64,000 nucleotides of DNA from Promethearchaeota archaeon (GTDB taxonomy: Archaea > Asgardarchaeota > Lokiarchaeia > Sigynarchaeales > SOKP01). The translations under genes and the position numbers were made by a program. Positions 61,617 through 64,000 of this stretch are shown one piece after another. Location of the stretch: NCBI GenBank assembly GCA_019057775.1, contig JAHLWT010000156.1, positions 27,639 through 91,638 on the forward strand, given 5' to 3'. The notes under the pieces are model-generated. The model was given only the letters and a program-made list of their open reading frames with translations. It searched no databases and had not been told where the DNA came from. Every line of letters begins with the position of its first letter. Positions within the stretch are counted from its first letter, which is position 1.

Positions 61617-62420
61617 TTGTCCGGATTTATAGGGAAGAAAATTAGAATGGAAAGAATTATTAATAGAGATACAAAAAGAACAATAATAGTACCGATGGAC
61701 CATGGATTGTCTTTGGGTCCAATAAAGGGAATCGAAAAAAACCTCGGAGAAATTGTAAATAAGATAGCTCTGGGTGGTGCTAACGCGATTTTAGGACATG
61801 TTGGAATTCCTTTATATGCCCATCGAGGTTATGGGCCAGATATTGGTTTAATTTTACATCTATCTGGATCAACTTCATTAAGTCCTGACTCAAATTATAA
61901 AGTTTTAGTGAATACAGTTTTAGAAGCTCTTAAATTTGGAGCAGACGGTGTGTCAATCCATATTAATATTGGAACAAAATCAGATCCCGAAATGCTAGAA
62001 ATATTAGGAAGTGTATCAAGAGAATGTCGAGATCTAGGAATGCCACTTATCGCGATGATGTATCCAAGAGGAGAAAATATAGATGATGAATTTAATGTCG
62101 AAGTGGTTAAAATAGCAGCAAGAGTTGCTGCAGAATTAGGCGCTGACATTGTAAAAACAAATTGGACTGGAGATCCAGATTCTTTTAAAGAAGTAGTCGA
62201 TGGATGTTTGGCACCAGTAATCATAGCTGGTGGAGAAAAGGGGGGAATCAGAGAAATTTTGGATATAACAAAACAATCAATAGATGTAGGTGGTGCTGGT
62301 GTTGCATATGGAAGGAATGTCTTTCAGTCAAATGATCCTACAAAATTTGTAAAGGCATTATATATGATTGTTCAGAAAAACTATAGTGTAGATGAAACAA
62401 TGAAAGAATTAAATCTATAA
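61617..62420 (+). CDS. ADH synthase/archaeal class I aldolase (DhnA family)
   Basis: 267 residues of the DhnA/FbaB-type class I aldolase. MERIINRDTKRTIIVPMDHG at the start, TNWTGDPDSF with the Lys before it (IVKTNW) as Schiff-base residue, and GGAGVAYGRNVFQ as the phosphate loop. The opening fits 2-amino-3,7-dideoxy-D-threo-hept-6-ulosonate synthase of the archaeal shikimate route somewhat better than fructose-bisphosphate aldolase. The start is TTG at 61617 with GAGGGA 9 bases upstream. Inserted between the redox genes on the opposite strand. Confidence 0.83.
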   Translation: MSGFIGKKIRMERIINRDTKRTIIVPMDHGLSLGPIKGIEKNLGEIVNKIALGGANAILGHVGIPLYAHRGYGPDIGLILHLSGSTSLSPDSNYKVLVNTVLEALKFGADGVSIHINIGTKSDPEMLEILGSVSRECRDLGMPLIAMMYPRGENIDDEFNVEVVKIAARVAAELGADIVKTNWTGDPDSFKEVVDGCLAPVIIAGGEKGGIREILDITKQSIDVGGAGVAYGRNVFQSNDPTKFVKALYMIVQKNYSVDETMKELNL

Positions 62421-62439
62421 CTTCTTTATGATAGAAGAA

Positions 62440-62487
62440 AATAATTTCTACATCAATGCCTTCCATATCAATATTGAACACGAATAT
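62440..62487 (-). pseudogene. N-terminal remnant of thioredoxin reductase
   Basis: The minus strand reads VFNIDMEGIDVE, matching the first 12 residues of intact TrxB (FNIDMESVDLE), with 20 or more bases identical (TTCCATATCAATATTGAACA on the plus strand). It then diverges. The fragment overlaps the last codons of the disulfide oxidoreductase gene in another frame, suggesting an earlier operon in which trxB started at that stop codon. Confidence 0.7.
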
Positions 62488-63151
62488 TACTCCCTATTAA
62501 AGCTTTAAGTATTTCAGGAGCTCCAACCATGCCCACAATAGTTTTTTTATCATTAATAATAGTATATGGAACACCCGCAGCATCATAAAATTGTCCGATA
62601 TCTGGATTTGCATTTATATCTACTACTATAGTTTTAATTTTACCATCAGAAGCGATTGCGAATAGATTACTAATTGAAACCACTTGTGGACAATACGGAC
62701 AAGTCTCAGTCATCATGATCTTTATTGTAGACTGTGGAATTCTATTTATATTTTGTTTAATCGTTGCTTCATAATAATTGGGAGCTCCCGCAAAAGCGAA
62801 AATCGCTTGAATAAATGGTTGAATTTCTCCTCCTTTGGGAGCAGCTATATATCTAATAACTTCTCTACCATTATTATCAATAAAAAGAATCGTTGGAACA
62901 CGAGTAATATCATACCTTTTTGCAAACTGTGGATTGTCATCAATAGAAAGTTCTTCAATTGTTAGCATACCATTTGAGTTCTCTTCATAGACTCTCAGTA
63001 AAGCCATAAATTGGCCGCAATCCATGCAAGATCTTATCTTACTTCCATCTGCTTCTGTTTTTTGTGAAGTGAAAACCTTTAGTTTCACTGGTTTCGTTAA
63101 TTTAGCCATTTCTCGTTTAATAATTTCCTTATATTTATCATCTTGAGACAT
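62468..63151 (-). CDS. Protein disulfide oxidoreductase (double thioredoxin fold), copy 1
   Basis: 227 residues with two thioredoxin-fold halves. The N-terminal half has SCMDCGQF (CxxC) and the C-terminal half TETCPYCPQV (CPYC), the arrangement of archaeal PDO/glutaredoxin-like proteins. VPYTIINDKKTIVGMVGAP gives the cis-Pro region. It shuttles disulfides with thioredoxin reductase. It follows its paralogue by 14 bases in a two-gene operon, and its 3' end overlaps a trxB fragment. Confidence 0.9.
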   Translation of the reverse strand: MSQDDKYKEIIKREMAKLTKPVKLKVFTSQKTEADGSKIRSCMDCGQFMALLRVYEENSNGMLTIEELSIDDNPQFAKRYDITRVPTILFIDNNGREVIRYIAAPKGGEIQPFIQAIFAFAGAPNYYEATIKQNINRIPQSTIKIMMTETCPYCPQVVSISNLFAIASDGKIKTIVVDINANPDIGQFYDAAGVPYTIINDKKTIVGMVGAPEILKALIGSNIRVQY

Positions 63152-63165
63152 TTTTAAGAATCACC

Positions 63166-63858
63166 TTATGCATACATTCCTCCAAAATCTCTTCCTTTCG
63201 AGCCAATAAGCTTATCTAGCAAATCTTGAGGTGAAAACATACCTTGAATAATTTCCTTTTCATTTATAATTGTCATGGGAACACCTTGGACTTGGTACTT
63301 CCTTCCGATGTCTGGATTTAAATTGACGTCAATAATTTCTGATGTAATCTTCCCTTTAGAAACTATTGCAAAAAGTGTGAGAACTGGTACAGTCGCTGGA
63401 CAATATGGACAGGTCGGTGTTATAAAGATTTTCATATTTGACTTTTTTATTTTTTTTAGATGAGTTATGATTTGATCCGCATAATAAGGTCTTATTCCTG
63501 AAAAATATTGGATGCTATTAAGAAATGGTACAAATTCAGACCCAGTTGGATGAGCTAAATATCGAATAATTTCTTTTTCGTTTTCATCGACAAATAATAT
63601 AGCAGGAATCCGAGAAACATTAAATTTAATGGCTTCTTCCTCGTTTTCTTCGGTTGAGATTTCTTCAATAATTAATTTTCCATTAGAGTAATCTGCTAAT
63701 GTTTTTAACAATTCGTAAGTTCCTTCACAGGCCATACATTTTCTAACCTTACTCCCGTCTTCTTGGGTTTTAAAATCTGTAAACAGTTTTAGAACTACAG
63801 TATCTTTTAATTTTGCCATTTCTCTTTTTATATTATTAAGCTCATTTGGAGAAAACAT
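63166..63858 (-). CDS. Protein disulfide oxidoreductase (double thioredoxin fold), copy 2
   Basis: 230 residues, paralogue of the next gene. It carries KCMACEGTY (CxxC) and TPTCPYCPAT (CPYC); VPMTIINEKEIIQGM follows the cis-Pro. Sequence drift between the two copies is moderate, so the duplication is not recent. First gene of the pair; the 142 bases between it and the window edge show nothing coding. Confidence 0.9.
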   Translation of the reverse strand: MFSPNELNNIKREMAKLKDTVVLKLFTDFKTQEDGSKVRKCMACEGTYELLKTLADYSNGKLIIEEISTEENEEEAIKFNVSRIPAILFVDENEKEIIRYLAHPTGSEFVPFLNSIQYFSGIRPYYADQIITHLKKIKKSNMKIFITPTCPYCPATVPVLTLFAIVSKGKITSEIIDVNLNPDIGRKYQVQGVPMTIINEKEIIQGMFSPQDLLDKLIGSKGRDFGGMYA

Positions 63859-64000
63859 GAATGATCACCTAAAATAACTAATTCTAATATGAATAACTGA
63901 GAACAAACTTAAAATAGTTTTTCGTTTAAATTATAAGGAAAATCATTTTAGAATGGTTATTAAATAATATCCATTGAAAATTCACAAATAATTCAAAATA

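Overview
The window is AT-rich, gene-dense DNA from an archaeon, most likely an Asgard (Lokiarchaeia-like) lineage. This rests on archaeal lipid enzymes (GGGP synthase, UbiA-type DGGGP synthase), H4MPT and F420 biosynthesis genes, D-aminoacyl-tRNA deacylase DTD2, EndoQ, archaeal-type AlaRS and FtsZ. These sit together with a eukaryote-like ubiquitin cluster: two ubiquitin-like proteins, E1, E2, a JAMM deubiquitinase with the Rpn11/Csn5 motif, and a membrane protein ending in a RING-like zinc domain. The lineage is inferred from gene content only. I saw no rRNA, tRNA, CRISPR array or insertion sequence.

Layout. 1-6.9 kb: lipid genes, an orphan adenine methyltransferase, a PadR/HAAS-membrane pair behind a perfect 23-bp palindrome, a DUF998 membrane protein, LarE. 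6.9-10 kb: an AIR-synthase-like protein and a histidine kinase/receiver pair. 10.2-20.6 kb: MptG and MptD (H4MPT), two flavin split-barrel type proteins, a glycyl radical enzyme with its activase, a rubrerythrin, and a DUF1464/DHPS-related pair in which the second gene seems to start at ATT. 21.1-27.7 kb: a glutamate dehydrogenase fused to CBS domains, then the minus-strand run folE, amidohydrolase, arfC-like reductase, cofG, cofH.

27.8-35.7 kb: the ubiquitin locus. On the minus strand the order is Ub2, then (after an inserted plus-strand pair) Ub1, E1, E2, JAMM protease, membrane RING-like protein. On the plus strand lie a two-domain winged-helix regulator, a membrane-anchored protein with a C-terminal ubiquitin-like domain, and a coiled-coil protein. 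35.7-50.9 kb: nucleotidyltransferase, EndoQ, ftsZ with a 46-bp tandem repeat at its promoter, an apparently transferred block (cold-shock/DEAD-box fusion plus a YwbE-like protein), alaS, a phosphoesterase/NUDIX pair, a VOC protein, dtdA and a ZIP-like membrane protein.

51-58.7 kb is regulatory: four Lrp/AsnC paralogues with Cys-bearing tails, sfsA, a small ferredoxin, an ArsR regulator, a histidine kinase missing most of its membrane sensor, and a receiver fused to a possible longin-like domain. 58.7-63.9 kb is a redox region: a radical SAM protein, intact trxB flanked by two remnants of another copy, an ADH-synthase-like aldolase and two tandem protein disulfide oxidoreductases.

Together the genes indicate an anaerobe with H4MPT- and F420-dependent metabolism, thiol redox control and an elaborate ubiquitin-like conjugation system.
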